Origin: JADJYF01 sp965278995
Lineage (GTDB): Bacteria > Pseudomonadota > Gammaproteobacteria > Ga0077536
Assembly: GCA_965278995.1 (NCBI GenBank)
Contig: OZ257136.1
Coordinates: 2,542,001-2,606,000, forward strand
Direction: 5' to 3'
DNA length: 64,000 nt
Below are positions 17,029 to 26,797 of this stretch, piece by piece. The notes under the pieces were generated by a model. That model was not told the origin of the DNA, ran no database searches, and saw nothing but the letters and a program-made list of their open reading frames with translations. Each line of letters starts with the position of its first letter. Position 1 is the stretch's first letter. Position numbers and translations under genes: made by a program.

Positions 17029-20000
17029 GCGGCAACTCCTTCGAAAATTCCTTCCATGCGATCCTCGAACTCGTCGCCGGCGCGGCGCAAAGCGGCCAGC
17101 GTAGCTTCGTCCGGTGACCAGTAATTGCGCTCATGCGCCTCAAGCAGACGATTGGCGACGCGCGCTGACGATTGCGGATTGAGCGCTGCGAGGCGTGCAC
17201 GCATGGCGTCGTCGAGAATGTAGGTCTGCGTCAACTGCTGGTACACCCAGGGGGCAACCTGACCAGTTGTCGCCGACCAGCCCATCGTATTGGTGACATG
17301 CGCCTCGATCTGACGTACGCCTTCGTAACCGTGTTCGAGCAGGCTCTCGTACCATTTCGGATTGAGCATACGCGTACGTGTCTCGAGCGCGACCTGCTCG
17401 GATAGCGTACGAACGCGTCCGGCACTCTGAGTCTGATCGGTGATGTAGACCGGTACGCTGGTGCCGCGCGCACGTTGCACTGCACGCCCGATGCCGCCCA
17501 GCGTGTCGAAATAGTGATCGATGGTCGTCACGCCAAGCTCGACGGACTCCAGATTCTGGTAAGCGAGATCGACATCGGCCAGCACGCTGCCGAGCAGCGC
17601 CGGCTGGCGGACCGCCTTGCCATTGGTGCCGTAAGCAAAGCATTTGCGCGCGGTATACGTTTCAGCGAGTTCGTCTTCGTCACTCCACGCCCCGCTGTCG
17701 ACGAGTTGATTGACGTTCGAGCCATAAGCGCCATCGGCATTGCTGAACACGCGCAACGCGGCGGTTTCGAAATCGCAGCCGTGTTCGAGCTGATAAGCGA
17801 GCGCATGCTGACGGACAAAATTCGCTTCTGGTGCTTCGTCCGCACACGCTGCAAGCAGCGCGGCTTCAGCCAGGATCCGCGTCTGCAACGGCAGCAGATC
17901 GCGGAAGATGCCGGACAAAGTCATCACGACATCGATGCGCGGGCGGTTGAGTTCGGCCAGCGGCAGGAGTTCGGCACCACACAGGCGCCCATAACTGTCG
18001 AATCGCGGGCGTGCACCGAGCAGCGCCAGGGCCTGCGCCAGCGGCGCGCCTTCGCTCTTGAGATTGTCAGTGCCCCACAGCACCACGGCGACGGTCTGCG
18101 GCAACGCATTGCCGTCGGCGAGATGACGAGCCAGCAGTTTCTCGGCCTGACGCGCGCCATCTCTTACGGCAAATGCACTCGGAATACGGAACGGATCGAA
18201 GCCATGGAGATTGCGCCCGGTCGGCAGAATTTCCGGTGTGCGTAACAAATCGCCGCCCGGTGCCGGGCGCACGAAACGGCCATCCAGCGCGTGCATCAGC
18301 CCAGTGAGTTCCTGGTCACCGCTCATGCAGGTATTCGCTTCGTGCAGCTGTTCGAGGACAGCCGCAGCGCGTTCGTCGGCGACCACCGACGCTGCAGCCA
18401 GTGCCAACGACGGTGAGGTGCCTGCAGCAAGCGCTTCGAACACGGTGCTCGGCAGGTCGCTGACGCCGGCTGCTCTTGCCATCTCGGCCAGGACTTCAGC
18501 CCGTGCCGCCTGTGGCATGGGCTCGCCGACGACGTGCAGCCCGCAAGGGATCAGCGACATTTCCAATTCGAGCAACGCGCTCGCTAATCCGGTATAGCGA
18601 TCATCGGTCGGCGTCTGCGCGCCGATCGGCGGCAACACGAATTCGAGTTCGGCCGCTTGCAGGTCGATTAACTCGCGCAGATCCAACGCGTGCTCACGCG
18701 CTGCCAGCGTCAGTGTACGCCAGCGCTCGAGCGACGCTTTCAACTCGTGCAGTCCACGATAGAGTCCAGCGTGCGTGACGGGTGGCGTCAGATAGCTGAC
18801 CAGCGTGGCCGCCGCGCGACGTTTCGCAATCGTCCCTTCCGAAGGATTGTTGGCCGCGTAGAGATAAATATTCGGCAGGTCGCCGATCAACCGCTCCGGC
18901 CAGCAGCGCGACGACAGCCCAGCCTGTTTGCCGGGCATGAATTCGAGCGCGCCGTGGGTGCCGAAATGAAGGCAGACATCAGCGGCGAAATCGTCGCGCA
19001 GGTAGCGATAGAACGCCGAGAACGCATGAGTCGGTGCAAAGCCGCTCTCGAACAGCAGACGCATCGGATCGCCTTCGTAGCCGAAAGCCGGCTGCACGGC
19101 AATGAGCACGTTGCCGAGGCGCAGACCCAATACCAGGATGGCCTCGCCATCGCTGTTCTGGCGACCTGGCGCCGGCCCCCACTGCGCTTCGATCTCAGCC
19201 AGCCAGGGCTCGCAGCGCACGTGATCGTCGGCAGAAATGCGTGCACAGACATTCGCCTCTGCGCCATAGCGTGCCGCATTGCCGGTCAGGAGCATATCGC
19301 GCAGTGCGCCGGCATCGGCCGGTAGTTCGCCGACCTGGTAACCGTGCGCACGCATGGCCAGCAGCGTGTTGTATAACGAGGCGAAAACGTCCAGATAAGC
19401 CGCTGTGCCCACAGCCCCGGCGTTAGGCGGAAAATTGAAGACGACGATCGCTACTTTGCGCTCGCTGACCTGACCACGGCGCAGACGAACAAGTTTCTCC
19501 AGGCGCGCTGCGAGCACTTCGATGCGCTCGGCATGGGCATGCATGTCGCGCCCGCCTTCCGCGCTGTTGCCCGCAGAACGACCGCCGTAAACCATGGCGC
19601 CGGTCGCGCCATCGATCTCCGGAATCGCGACCATCATGGTTGCTTCCAGCGGTGACAGCCCTTGCGGCGAGTCAGTCCATTCCTCGATCGTCTGGAACTC
19701 CAAAGCTTGTGCCGCAAGGTATGGCACGTCGAGTGCAGCTAGCGTGTCGGCAGCAGCGCGTGCGTCGTTGTACGCTGGCCCGCCAACCAGTGAAAACCCG
19801 GTCAACGAAACAACTGCATCGACCAGCCGCTGTCCGTCGCGAACAAAGAACCGTTCGATCGCAGGGCGCGCATCGAGTCCGCTGGCGAATACCGGCAGAA
19901 CGCGCAGCCCGCGGCTTTCCAGCGCCGCAATGACGCCGTCGTAATGCGCGGTATTGCCGGCCAAGACATAAGCGCGCATCACCAGCAGACCGACAGTCCC

Positions 20001-20750
20001 CTGCGCACGACCAGTCGGCACCGGGAGGCGAGCAAGATTTTCCGTCATGCGCTCGGCCAGACGCGGATGATAAATACCGACCTCGGGATAGTTGGCCGGC
20101 GCGGCGACTTTGAGTTTGCCGCGCAGATGCTCGTGCGCGCCGCCGGCATAACGGTTCACAAGATGGCGGACGAGATTGACGAGATTGTCGTCGGAGCATG
20201 CCAGCCAGTACTGCATGCACAGGAAATAGGTCCGCACATCCTGCGCGGTACCGGGGATGAAGCGCAGGAATTTCGGAATGCGCTTCAACATCGCCATCTG
20301 TTGCGCGCCGGAGGCCTCGCCCTTGCCACCTTTGCCTTTGCCGCCGCGCAGACGCTTGAGCCAGGCAATCGCGCCGGATTCGCGCGCGCCCATGTTGAAC
20401 CGCCCGACGCGCGTCAGCCGGATTACTTCACCGGCCGACATGCAGCCGAGCATGGCATCGCACTGGTCGCGGCGCGCTTCGAGTTGGGGCAGCACTGCGC
20501 GAATGTGTTCTTCGAGGAACAGCATCGTCGCAATCACGATATCACCTTGCGCGATGTCCTTGCGGCAGCGCTCCAGGCTGGCCGGTTCACTCGCCCACTC
20601 GGCTGCCGCATGCAGGCTCAAGACAAGACCGGGGATCTCGCGTGCCAATGCGCGCGCCGCTTTCTCGGCGGCGCTCGCGAGATGCGTATCGAGCGTGACT
20701 ATCACCACGCGATACGGCGTCTGCTTAGTGGCTGTAGTGAGCTTTGGCAT
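17025..20750 (-). CDS. bchH: Magnesium chelatase subunit H
   Basis: BchH is the porphyrin-binding catalytic subunit of magnesium chelatase and hands Mg-protoporphyrin to BchM. The 1241-residue product is full length for the CobN/BchH family. It contains an N-terminal region of the DUF3479 type and a long CobN-like domain with GTHGALEFMPGKQ, YANNPSEG, the GRNLHGFDPFRIPS motif and ANAAEGSNV-like region rendered here as NADGAYGSNVNQ. The gene overlaps bchB by 26 bp and bchL by four bases. Confidence 0.97.
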   Translation of the reverse strand: MPKLTTATKQTPYRVVIVTLDTHLASAAEKAARALAREIPGLVLSLHAAAEWASEPASLERCRKDIAQGDIVIATMLFLEEHIRAVLPQLEARRDQCDAMLGCMSAGEVIRLTRVGRFNMGARESGAIAWLKRLRGGKGKGGKGEASGAQQMAMLKRIPKFLRFIPGTAQDVRTYFLCMQYWLACSDDNLVNLVRHLVNRYAGGAHEHLRGKLKVAAPANYPEVGIYHPRLAERMTENLARLPVPTGRAQGTVGLLVMRAYVLAGNTAHYDGVIAALESRGLRVLPVFASGLDARPAIERFFVRDGQRLVDAVVSLTGFSLVGGPAYNDARAAADTLAALDVPYLAAQALEFQTIEEWTDSPQGLSPLEATMMVAIPEIDGATGAMVYGGRSAGNSAEGGRDMHAHAERIEVLAARLEKLVRLRRGQVSERKVAIVVFNFPPNAGAVGTAAYLDVFASLYNTLLAMRAHGYQVGELPADAGALRDMLLTGNAARYGAEANVCARISADDHVRCEPWLAEIEAQWGPAPGRQNSDGEAILVLGLRLGNVLIAVQPAFGYEGDPMRLLFESGFAPTHAFSAFYRYLRDDFAADVCLHFGTHGALEFMPGKQAGLSSRCWPERLIGDLPNIYLYAANNPSEGTIAKRRAAATLVSYLTPPVTHAGLYRGLHELKASLERWRTLTLAAREHALDLRELIDLQAAELEFVLPPIGAQTPTDDRYTGLASALLELEMSLIPCGLHVVGEPMPQAARAEVLAEMARAAGVSDLPSTVFEALAAGTSPSLALAAASVVADERAAAVLEQLHEANTCMSGDQELTGLMHALDGRFVRPAPGGDLLRTPEILPTGRNLHGFDPFRIPSAFAVRDGARQAEKLLARHLADGNALPQTVAVVLWGTDNLKSEGAPLAQALALLGARPRFDSYGRLCGAELLPLAELNRPRIDVVMTLSGIFRDLLPLQTRILAEAALLAACADEAPEANFVRQHALAYQLEHGCDFETAALRVFSNADGAYGSNVNQLVDSGAWSDEDELAETYTARKCFAYGTNGKAVRQPALLGSVLADVDLAYQNLESVELGVTTIDHYFDTLGGIGRAVQRARGTSVPVYITDQTQSAGRVRTLSEQVALETRTRMLNPKWYESLLEHGYEGVRQIEAHVTNTMGWSATTGQVAPWVYQQLTQTYILDDAMRARLAALNPQSSARVANRLLEAHERNYWSPDEATLAALRRAGDEFEDRMEGIFEGVAA

Positions 20751-22293
20751 CGTAGAGCGTTTCTATGGTGATGGTTTCAAGCGCCCGCTCGCGGGCGAAC
20801 TTCTCGGTATTTCGACGTGCTTTGCCGCGAACGAAGAACGGGATCTTGCGCAGCTCCTGCTCGGCATCGGTTGTCCAGCCGAGCATCGCTGCCGGGTCGT
20901 TCATCTCACGCCCTGCCTCGTTCACGGCAGCCAGCGGCGGCGAACTGTGGCCGAGATGTGACGGCGCGTGGTCGTTGAATTCGAAATCCTCGCGGAACAT
21001 GCCGAGCAGGTGTTCTTCCAGGCCCATCATCAGCGGATGTACCCAGGTATCGAAGATCACATTGGCGCCTTCCACGCCCATCTGCGGCGAATAACGCGCC
21101 GGGAAATCCTGCACGTGCACCGGCGCTGAAATCACCGCGCATGGCAGCTTGAGGCGTTTGGCGATATGGCGTTCCATCTGCGTGCCGAGGACGAGTTCGG
21201 GCTGCAGGTCGACGATGCGTGCTTCGACTTCGAGATAGTTGTCGCTGATCAACGGCTCCAGACCGTAGAGCGCGGCGGCGGTGCGCAATTCGCGGGAAAA
21301 CTCGCGGCTGTAACTGCCCAGTCCGACCACCGAAAAACCGAGTTCCTCGGTGGCAATGCGCGCCGCGGCAATGGCGTGTGTTGCGTCACCGAACACGAAT
21401 ACGCGTTTGCCGGTGAGGTAGGTCGAATCGACCGAGCGCGAGTACCACGGCAGACGGGCCTCGGCGAGACCCTGCGTTACACTCGGATCGAGACCGGCGA
21501 GACTCGCCGCTTCGCGCAGAAAATCGCGCGTCGCGCCAACACCTATCGGTACTGTGCGCGTATACGGCTGCTTGAGATTGCGTTCCAGCCAGGTGCAGAT
21601 GGTCTGTGCAATTTCGGGATAGAGACAGCAGTTAAAGTCTGCTTCGGGCAGGCGTGCGAGATCGGACGGCGTCGCACCCAGCGGTGCCACCACATTGACG
21701 TCGATGCCGATACTGTCGAGCAGACGGGTTACTTCGACGATGTCGTCGCGGCAGCGGAAGCCGAGAGATGACGGGCCGAGCAGATTGGCGCGCGGCCGGC
21801 CGCTGCGCGGCGCTGTGTCGACAACGCCATCGGCAACTGCGGCTGCGCCGGCCTGCTTCAGCATCGCACGTGTCAGGTGATAGAACGTTTCAGCGGCGCC
21901 CCAGTTCTCTTTGCGCGAGTAAGCAGGCAACTCGAGCGGCACCACCGGTATCGGCAGTCCGAGACTGAGCGCGAGCGTACCGGGTTGGTCCTGAATCAGT
22001 TCAGCCGTGCAGGATTCACCGACCAGCAGAACTTCCGGTTGATGCCGGTCATACGCTTCACGCAAAGTCGCCAGGACCAGGCCAGCAGTATCACCACCGA
22101 GATCGCGCGCCTGAAAAGTTGTATAGGTGACCGGCGTACGCGCGTCGCGCCGTTCAATCATGGTGAACAGCAAATTGGCATAGGTGTCACCTTGCGGCGC
22201 ATGCAGAACGTAATGCACACCGTTCATCGAGGTCGCGATGCGCATCGCCCCGACGTGCGGTGGGCCTTCGTAGGTCCATAGCGTCAGTTCCAT
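20725..22293 (-). CDS. bchB: Light-independent protochlorophyllide reductase subunit B
   Basis: BchB forms with BchN the heterotetramer that reduces protochlorophyllide. The 522-residue protein has the family start MELTLWTYEGPPHVGAMRIA, a GESCTAELIQDQPG segment with the cluster-ligand cysteine, and the C-terminal domain around AMLGWTTDAEQELRKIPFFVRGKARRN, which is the PCP-reductase tail that caps the substrate. It begins two bases after the bchN stop and overlaps bchH by 26 bp. Confidence 0.97.
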   Translation of the reverse strand: MELTLWTYEGPPHVGAMRIATSMNGVHYVLHAPQGDTYANLLFTMIERRDARTPVTYTTFQARDLGGDTAGLVLATLREAYDRHQPEVLLVGESCTAELIQDQPGTLALSLGLPIPVVPLELPAYSRKENWGAAETFYHLTRAMLKQAGAAAVADGVVDTAPRSGRPRANLLGPSSLGFRCRDDIVEVTRLLDSIGIDVNVVAPLGATPSDLARLPEADFNCCLYPEIAQTICTWLERNLKQPYTRTVPIGVGATRDFLREAASLAGLDPSVTQGLAEARLPWYSRSVDSTYLTGKRVFVFGDATHAIAAARIATEELGFSVVGLGSYSREFSRELRTAAALYGLEPLISDNYLEVEARIVDLQPELVLGTQMERHIAKRLKLPCAVISAPVHVQDFPARYSPQMGVEGANVIFDTWVHPLMMGLEEHLLGMFREDFEFNDHAPSHLGHSSPPLAAVNEAGREMNDPAAMLGWTTDAEQELRKIPFFVRGKARRNTEKFARERALETITIETLYDAKAHYSH

Positions 22294-22295
22294 GC

Positions 22296-23579
22296 TCAGA
22301 CCGCCAACCGCGCGCTGCGTGCCAGCGGTCGCGCGAACAGTTCCGCCAGATCGGCGGCCTGTTCGAAACCGTGGATGGGACTGAAAACGAGCTCAATCGA
22401 CCACTTCGTGCGCAGACCTTCCGCTTCGAGCGGGTTGGCCAGGCCGAGTCCGCAGACCACCAGGTCGGGGCGCGCAGCGCGGATGCGATCGAGCTGTCTG
22501 TCGACGTGCTGACCTTCGACTATCGGCGTGCCCGCCGGCAGCGCGTCGAGGTCGTGACTGACGAAACTGCGATCCAGATACGGCGTGCCGACTTCAACGA
22601 GCTGCATGCCGCACTCGCGGCTGACAAATCGTGCGAGCGGGATCTCGAGCTGCGAATCGGGCAGGAATGCAATGCGCTTGCCGGCCAGACACTCGCGGTG
22701 GCGTGCCAGCGCGCTCTGCCCGCGCTGCACCGCGCTCGCCACAGCGGCTTCAAAACGGGATGCCGGGATCTGCCAGGCGTCGGCTGCAGCCCGCAACCAG
22801 GCGCGCGTTCCTTCGATACCAAACGGATACGGCGCCGCCAGCGGTGTGGCGCCGCGTGCCATCAGAGCCCGCGCGGTCTCGCTCAGAAACGGCTGCGCGA
22901 GCAGAAATTGCGTGTGTTCGCCGACACCGGCCAGATTCGCGGCAGCGCGTGACGGCAGGAAGGTCACCGGTGCGATGCCGCAGTCGGCGAACAGTCGGCG
23001 GAACTGGTCTTCGACGATATCGGCAAGCGCACCGACGACGAGCAACTGGCGAGCCGCTGTCGACGGCATTTCTGCCACCATCGCGCGCAGACAGTTGTCC
23101 TCGCCCTGGGTAAACGTCGTTTCGATGCCGCTGCCGCTGTAGCTCATCACACGTACGCGGCCGGCATACTCGCGCGTCATTCTTTCGGCGGCCTTGGCCA
23201 GATCGAGCTTGATGACTTCCGACGGGCACGAACCGACCAGGAACAGCGCCTTGATATCGGGCCGGCGCTGCAGCAGCTCCTGCACGACGCGATCGAGTTC
23301 GTCATTACAATCGGCCAACCCGGCCAGATCGCGCTCCTGGAGAATCGCTGTGCCAAAACGCGGTTCACTGAAAATCATGACGCCGGCGGCCGACTGAATC
23401 AGATGGGCGCAGGTACGTGAACCGACGACGAGGAAAAAGGCGTCCTGCAATTTGCGATGGAGCCAGACGATCGCGGTCAGGCCGCAGAACAGTTCGCGCG
23501 GGCCACGTTCGCGGCTGACTTCCACGAGTTCGCCAGCGACGCCGGTCGGGGTGTTGCGCAACGGAACGACGGCGCTCAC
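22296..23579 (-). CDS. bchN: Light-independent protochlorophyllide reductase subunit N
   Basis: BchN is the NifD-like partner of BchB and supplies three cysteines to the bridging 4Fe-4S cluster. In the 427-residue sequence these are seen in ELFCGLT, SRTCAHL and VGSCPSEVIKLDL. The middle part has SYSGSGIETTFTQGEDNCLRAM, a strongly conserved stretch. The ATG overlaps the bchF stop by four bases. Together with bchB and bchL it makes a full dark-operative reductase. Confidence 0.97.
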   Translation of the reverse strand: MSAVVPLRNTPTGVAGELVEVSRERGPRELFCGLTAIVWLHRKLQDAFFLVVGSRTCAHLIQSAAGVMIFSEPRFGTAILQERDLAGLADCNDELDRVVQELLQRRPDIKALFLVGSCPSEVIKLDLAKAAERMTREYAGRVRVMSYSGSGIETTFTQGEDNCLRAMVAEMPSTAARQLLVVGALADIVEDQFRRLFADCGIAPVTFLPSRAAANLAGVGEHTQFLLAQPFLSETARALMARGATPLAAPYPFGIEGTRAWLRAAADAWQIPASRFEAAVASAVQRGQSALARHRECLAGKRIAFLPDSQLEIPLARFVSRECGMQLVEVGTPYLDRSFVSHDLDALPAGTPIVEGQHVDRQLDRIRAARPDLVVCGLGLANPLEAEGLRTKWSIELVFSPIHGFEQAADLAELFARPLARSARLAV

Positions 23580-24115
23580 CGGCCGCTACCGACCAGTGTG
23601 ATCGACACCGCGGGCACCGCGCGCTCCTGCACATCATCGCGCTCGCGCCGTGCCATGCGCAGTTTGACGATGAACTGCGCTGCATTGACCAGATAGCTCG
23701 CATAGGCGGCGAGCGCGAGCACCATCTGCTGGCGAGGTTCGAGATAACCGCCAATCAGCACCGCCAGATACGCCGAATGCAGCGCCAGCACCAGCATGCT
23801 GACGACATCTTCCCAGTAGAAAGCAGGAGCAAACAGGTAGCGACCGAAAACGTCCCGCTCCCACAGCGAACCAGTGATCATGATGGTATAGAGCACCCCG
23901 GTCTTGACCACGACCGAGGCGGTCGCGGCGGCATAACCGTCACCGCTCTGCAGATAACGCAGGACCAGCGCCAGGCTGGCGAGAAAGACGACGAACTGCA
24001 GCGGCGCCAGTACGCCCTGCACCAGCGTCCAGCGCGAGGCGTCCCGGCGGCGTCTTTCTGCCGGCGTGTACAGCGGTGCGCGCTGCCTGTGTGCCCGACT
24101 GCCCGCGGCCATCAT
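23576..24115 (-). CDS. bchF: 3-vinyl bacteriochlorophyllide hydratase BchF
   Basis: BchF hydrates the C3 vinyl group on the way to the acetyl group of bacteriochlorophyll a. The 179-residue protein has several hydrophobic segments and family motifs LYTPAERRRRDASRWTLVQ, ITGSLWERDVFGRYLFAPAFYWEDVVSMLV and the terminal AAQFIVKLRMARRER. The ATG at 24115 has GGGGGAG four bases upstream, so the longer reading from 24178 (which would cross the promoter and operator) is rejected; the next codon, also ATG, is an equal option. This is the first gene of the minus-strand pigment operon. Confidence 0.93.
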   Translation of the reverse strand: MMAAGSRAHRQRAPLYTPAERRRRDASRWTLVQGVLAPLQFVVFLASLALVLRYLQSGDGYAAATASVVVKTGVLYTIMITGSLWERDVFGRYLFAPAFYWEDVVSMLVLALHSAYLAVLIGGYLEPRQQMVLALAAYASYLVNAAQFIVKLRMARRERDDVQERAVPAVSITLVGSGR

Positions 24116-24149
24116 CAAACTCCCCCGTGCTGGATAACGCTCGGGTGTA

Positions 24150-24178
24150 AATCTAGCCCTGCGATCTGCGTATGTCAA
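24150..24178 (-). promoter_or_regulatory. Promoter of the bchF pigment superoperon
   Basis: On the minus strand a perfect TTGACA (24178-24173), a 17 bp spacer and TAGATT (24155-24150, four of six matches to TATAAT) form a sigma70-type promoter about 25 bp before the bchF ribosome binding site. Its -35 is inside a PpsR-like operator, which would allow repression by competition with RNA polymerase. It is the only clear promoter seen for the following 21 kb. Confidence 0.6.
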
Positions 24179-24190
24179 TTAAAGTTGACG
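24173..24190. promoter_or_regulatory. PpsR/CrtJ-like operator (bchF-ppaA)
   Basis: TGTCAATTAAAGTTGACG fits TGT-N12-ACA except for the final base and has near-perfect TGTCAA/TTGAC dyad symmetry. It differs at one position from the site before bchG. A weaker neighbour, CGT-N12-ACA at 24189-24206, abuts it and may be the second half of a paired site. Confidence 0.65.
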
Positions 24191-24380
24191 TATATCTTTC
24201 TTGACATTTGCGGTGCACGCATCCAATGCTTAGGCACGAGCAAACGGTTCATTGCCGCGTGGGTCGGCACATGGCGTCGGCCACCGGTGGCGTCCAACCA
24301 ACGCCACGGTCTGCGCGGGCAAACCGGATGCACCGTCGCTGGGGATAAGCGACAGGTTTGAACCGGGGGAGGGGGTAAAT

Positions 24381-25256
24381 ATGGTCGAGATGACTTGGCG
24401 AGCGGCGGCGGAAGTGGCGCTGGAGCGCGGCGGGATGCAGCCCGGCCAGTGCGATAGCGCCAGCAACGACGATGCCGAAGCGCAGGCGGCGAGCCTCGCC
24501 CGGCTGATCCAGGGCGAGATCATTCCTCGGCTGATGCTGGCTCACGCCAACCACGGGCCGGCGCTGAGTCTCGACGCAGGACCCTCCGCGCTGCCGACAC
24601 CACAGGAAATCATCGATCTCAGCGCTCTGCTCATCCAGGGTGAGGACGTCGCCGCCGAAGCTTACGTTGAAGTCGTGCTCGCACGCGGTGTCAACGTGCA
24701 ATCGGTGCTGCTCGACCTGCTTGCGCCGACGGCGCGCCGCCTCGGCGAACTATGGGTTGACGATTCCTGCACTTTTACCGATGTGACTCTCGGTTTATTG
24801 CGGCTGCAACACATGCTTCGTACACTGGCCCCGCGCCTCGATCACGGTGTGAAGCGCTACCAGCCCGGCCGACGTATATTGTTGACGGCGATGCCCGGCG
24901 AACAGCACACTTTCGGCATCTTCATGGTTGCTGAATTTTTCCGGCGCGCGGGCTGGGAGGTACATGACCAGCCGCAGGCTACGACGCAATCGCTGCTCGG
25001 CAGCGTCGACGCGGAATGGTACAGCTCCATCGGCGTCTCGGTGAGTTCGGAAGTGCGGCTCGGCGAACTCGCCGCGTTGATCCCGGCGCTGCGACGCAAT
25101 TCGCGCAACGCTGCGGTCGCTGTCATGATTGGCGGCAGTCTGTTCAAGGACCAGCCCGGGCTGGTCGAATTTGTCGGCGCCGATTTCGGCGCCCCCGATG
25201 CACTGACGGCGGTCGAAGAAGCCGAGCGGATGTTCGGCTCGCTGCATGTGACGTGA
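24381..25256 (+). CDS. ppaA: PpaA/AerR-type cobalamin-binding regulator
   Basis: PpaA/AerR proteins bind cobalamin and modulate PpsR/CrtJ, linking light to pigment gene expression. The 291-residue product has a B12-binding four-helix region (about residues 85-150, containing EDVAAEAYVEVVLARGVNVQ and LLDLLAPTARRLGELW) followed by a Rossmann-like domain with RILLTAMPGEQHTFG, FFRRAGWEVHDQ, SIGVSVSSE and VMIGGSLF. The classic D-x-H-x-x-G axial ligand motif appears only as G-E-Q-H-T-F-G, as expected for this family. The ATG at 24381 follows GGGGGAGGGGG by five bases; the reading from 24252 lacks such a site. It precedes ppsR by 37 bp, as in Rhodobacter clusters. Confidence 0.88.
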   Translation: MVEMTWRAAAEVALERGGMQPGQCDSASNDDAEAQAASLARLIQGEIIPRLMLAHANHGPALSLDAGPSALPTPQEIIDLSALLIQGEDVAAEAYVEVVLARGVNVQSVLLDLLAPTARRLGELWVDDSCTFTDVTLGLLRLQHMLRTLAPRLDHGVKRYQPGRRILLTAMPGEQHTFGIFMVAEFFRRAGWEVHDQPQATTQSLLGSVDAEWYSSIGVSVSSEVRLGELAALIPALRRNSRNAAVAVMIGGSLFKDQPGLVEFVGADFGAPDALTAVEEAERMFGSLHVT

Positions 25257-25293
25257 AGCAGCTGCTCGGCGGTTGAGCGACGAAGGAGGAATT

Positions 25294-26733
25294 TTGGAAG
25301 CGGCGGTACTGCAGCGGTTCAAGGCACCGCGGGATTCTTTCGGACAACTGGATGCGGAAAGCGCAGCCTCGCTGCTCTCGGCGGCCACCGATGTGGCCTT
25401 GGTGCTCAATGCGGATGGTGTCATCGAAGACCTTTCGCTCGGCACTCAGGACCCCGCGCTCGAAGCCTGTCATAGCTGGGTCGGACGACGATTCGCCGAT
25501 ACGGTGACGGTTGAATGCCGGCCCAAAGTCGAGGAGCTACTGCGCGACGCGGTCGCCAACAAACCGCCGCGCTGGCGCCATTTGAATCATCCATCGTCGG
25601 ACGGCAGCGACATCCCGATAGTCTATTCCGCTGTTGAAATCGGCGATGGCGGGCGCGTTATCGCGCTCGGTCGCGACATTCGTCCGCTTGCCGTACTACA
25701 GCGCCGCCTGGTCGATGCACAGCAGTCGATGGAGCGTGACTACCTGCGCCTGCGTCAGGCCGAGACGCGTTACCGCATGCTGTTTCATATTGCCTCGGAA
25801 GCGGTACTGATCGTCGATGCCGCGAGCCGCGTCGTGATCGAAGCGAACCCTGCCGCTGGCGACCTACTCGGCGAAGCTGCCGAACGCCTGGTCGGTACGA
25901 CGTTTCCGCGCGGTTTCGATAGCGCCGGAACAGATAGCATCGTCGGCCTGTTTGCCGCCGTGCGCAGCGCCGGCAAAGGTGCCGATGTCACCGTGCGCCT
26001 GCACGGTGACGAACGCGATATCGTGGTTTCGGCTTCGTTGTTGCGCCAGGACGAATCAGCGCATTTTGTCGTGCGCCTGAACCGTCCCCAGCAGGGCGGC
26101 AACACCGTCGGCACACTCGATGGCACCCAGCAGCTGGCGAATGTCATCGATCGCGTTGCTGACGGTATCGTATTGACCGATCAGGACGGCCGCGTGATTA
26201 CCGCCAATCGCGCGTTCGTCGACATGGCGCAACTCGGTAACGAACGTCAGGCCCGCGGGCAGTTCCTCGAAAACTGGATTGGACTGCCCGGCGTGGATGT
26301 CGTCGTGCTGCTCGCCAACCTGCGCGAACGTGGCACTGTGCGCCTGTTCAAGACGACGTTGCGCGATGAATATCGAACGACTTCCACCGTTGAAATATGC
26401 GCTGTTGCCGTTGAAGAAAAAGAGCGCGTCTATTACGCATTCACGGTCCGCAATATTGAACATCGATTGCTGCCTGAGCGCACGGCCAAAGCGGCGATGC
26501 CGCGATCGGTCGATCAGCTGACAGAACTGGTCGGGCGCGTACCGCTGAAAGATCTCGTCCGCGAAGCGACCGATCTGGTCGAACGGCTGTGCATCGAGGC
26601 TGCCCTCGAATTGACCGGCGACAACCGCGCTTCGGCCGCCGAAATCCTCGGTCTGAGTCGTCAGAGCCTGTACGTCAAACTGCGCCGCCATGGCCTCGGC
26701 GACCTGCCGACCGACGACGACCAGGACGACTGA
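25294..26733 (+). CDS. ppsR: Photosynthesis gene repressor PpsR/CrtJ
   Basis: PpsR is the redox- and AerR-responsive repressor of bch, crt and puc genes. The 479-residue protein has an N-terminal PAS-like region, two further PAS domains (around residues 150-250 and 275-380), and a C-terminal Fis-type helix-turn-helix with ASAAEILGLSRQSLYVKLRRHGL. A cysteine just before the helix-turn-helix (RLCIEAALELTG, about residue 432) corresponds to the redox-active cysteine of CrtJ. The start is taken as TTG at 25294, since AAGGAGG lies four bases upstream; an upstream TTG at 25273 would place that site inside the gene. Confidence 0.93.
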   Translation: MEAAVLQRFKAPRDSFGQLDAESAASLLSAATDVALVLNADGVIEDLSLGTQDPALEACHSWVGRRFADTVTVECRPKVEELLRDAVANKPPRWRHLNHPSSDGSDIPIVYSAVEIGDGGRVIALGRDIRPLAVLQRRLVDAQQSMERDYLRLRQAETRYRMLFHIASEAVLIVDAASRVVIEANPAAGDLLGEAAERLVGTTFPRGFDSAGTDSIVGLFAAVRSAGKGADVTVRLHGDERDIVVSASLLRQDESAHFVVRLNRPQQGGNTVGTLDGTQQLANVIDRVADGIVLTDQDGRVITANRAFVDMAQLGNERQARGQFLENWIGLPGVDVVVLLANLRERGTVRLFKTTLRDEYRTTSTVEICAVAVEEKERVYYAFTVRNIEHRLLPERTAKAAMPRSVDQLTELVGRVPLKDLVREATDLVERLCIEAALELTGDNRASAAEILGLSRQSLYVKLRRHGLGDLPTDDDQDD

Positions 26734-26797
26734 TCGGCTCGCCTGAGCGCTAACGGCGGAGTCGCGCAACGACTTCATTCAGCGTGCGCTCGGCGCC

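Noticed and set aside
16039..17124. 361-residue plus-strand ORF opposite bchL
   Set aside because: Shadow of bchL, which is certain from its Walker A motif and cysteines.
17140..17643. 167-residue ORF inside bchH on the same strand
   Set aside because: Out-of-frame shadow of bchH with no supporting start or motif.
24116..24178. Longer bchF from 24178
   Set aside because: It would include the TTGACA/TAGATT promoter and the operator as coding sequence; the ATG at 24115 has a strong ribosome binding site.
24201..24206. TTGACA on the plus strand as -35 of ppaA
   Set aside because: No acceptable -10 at 16-18 bp (best AATGCT at 18 bp), so I did not call a ppaA promoter.
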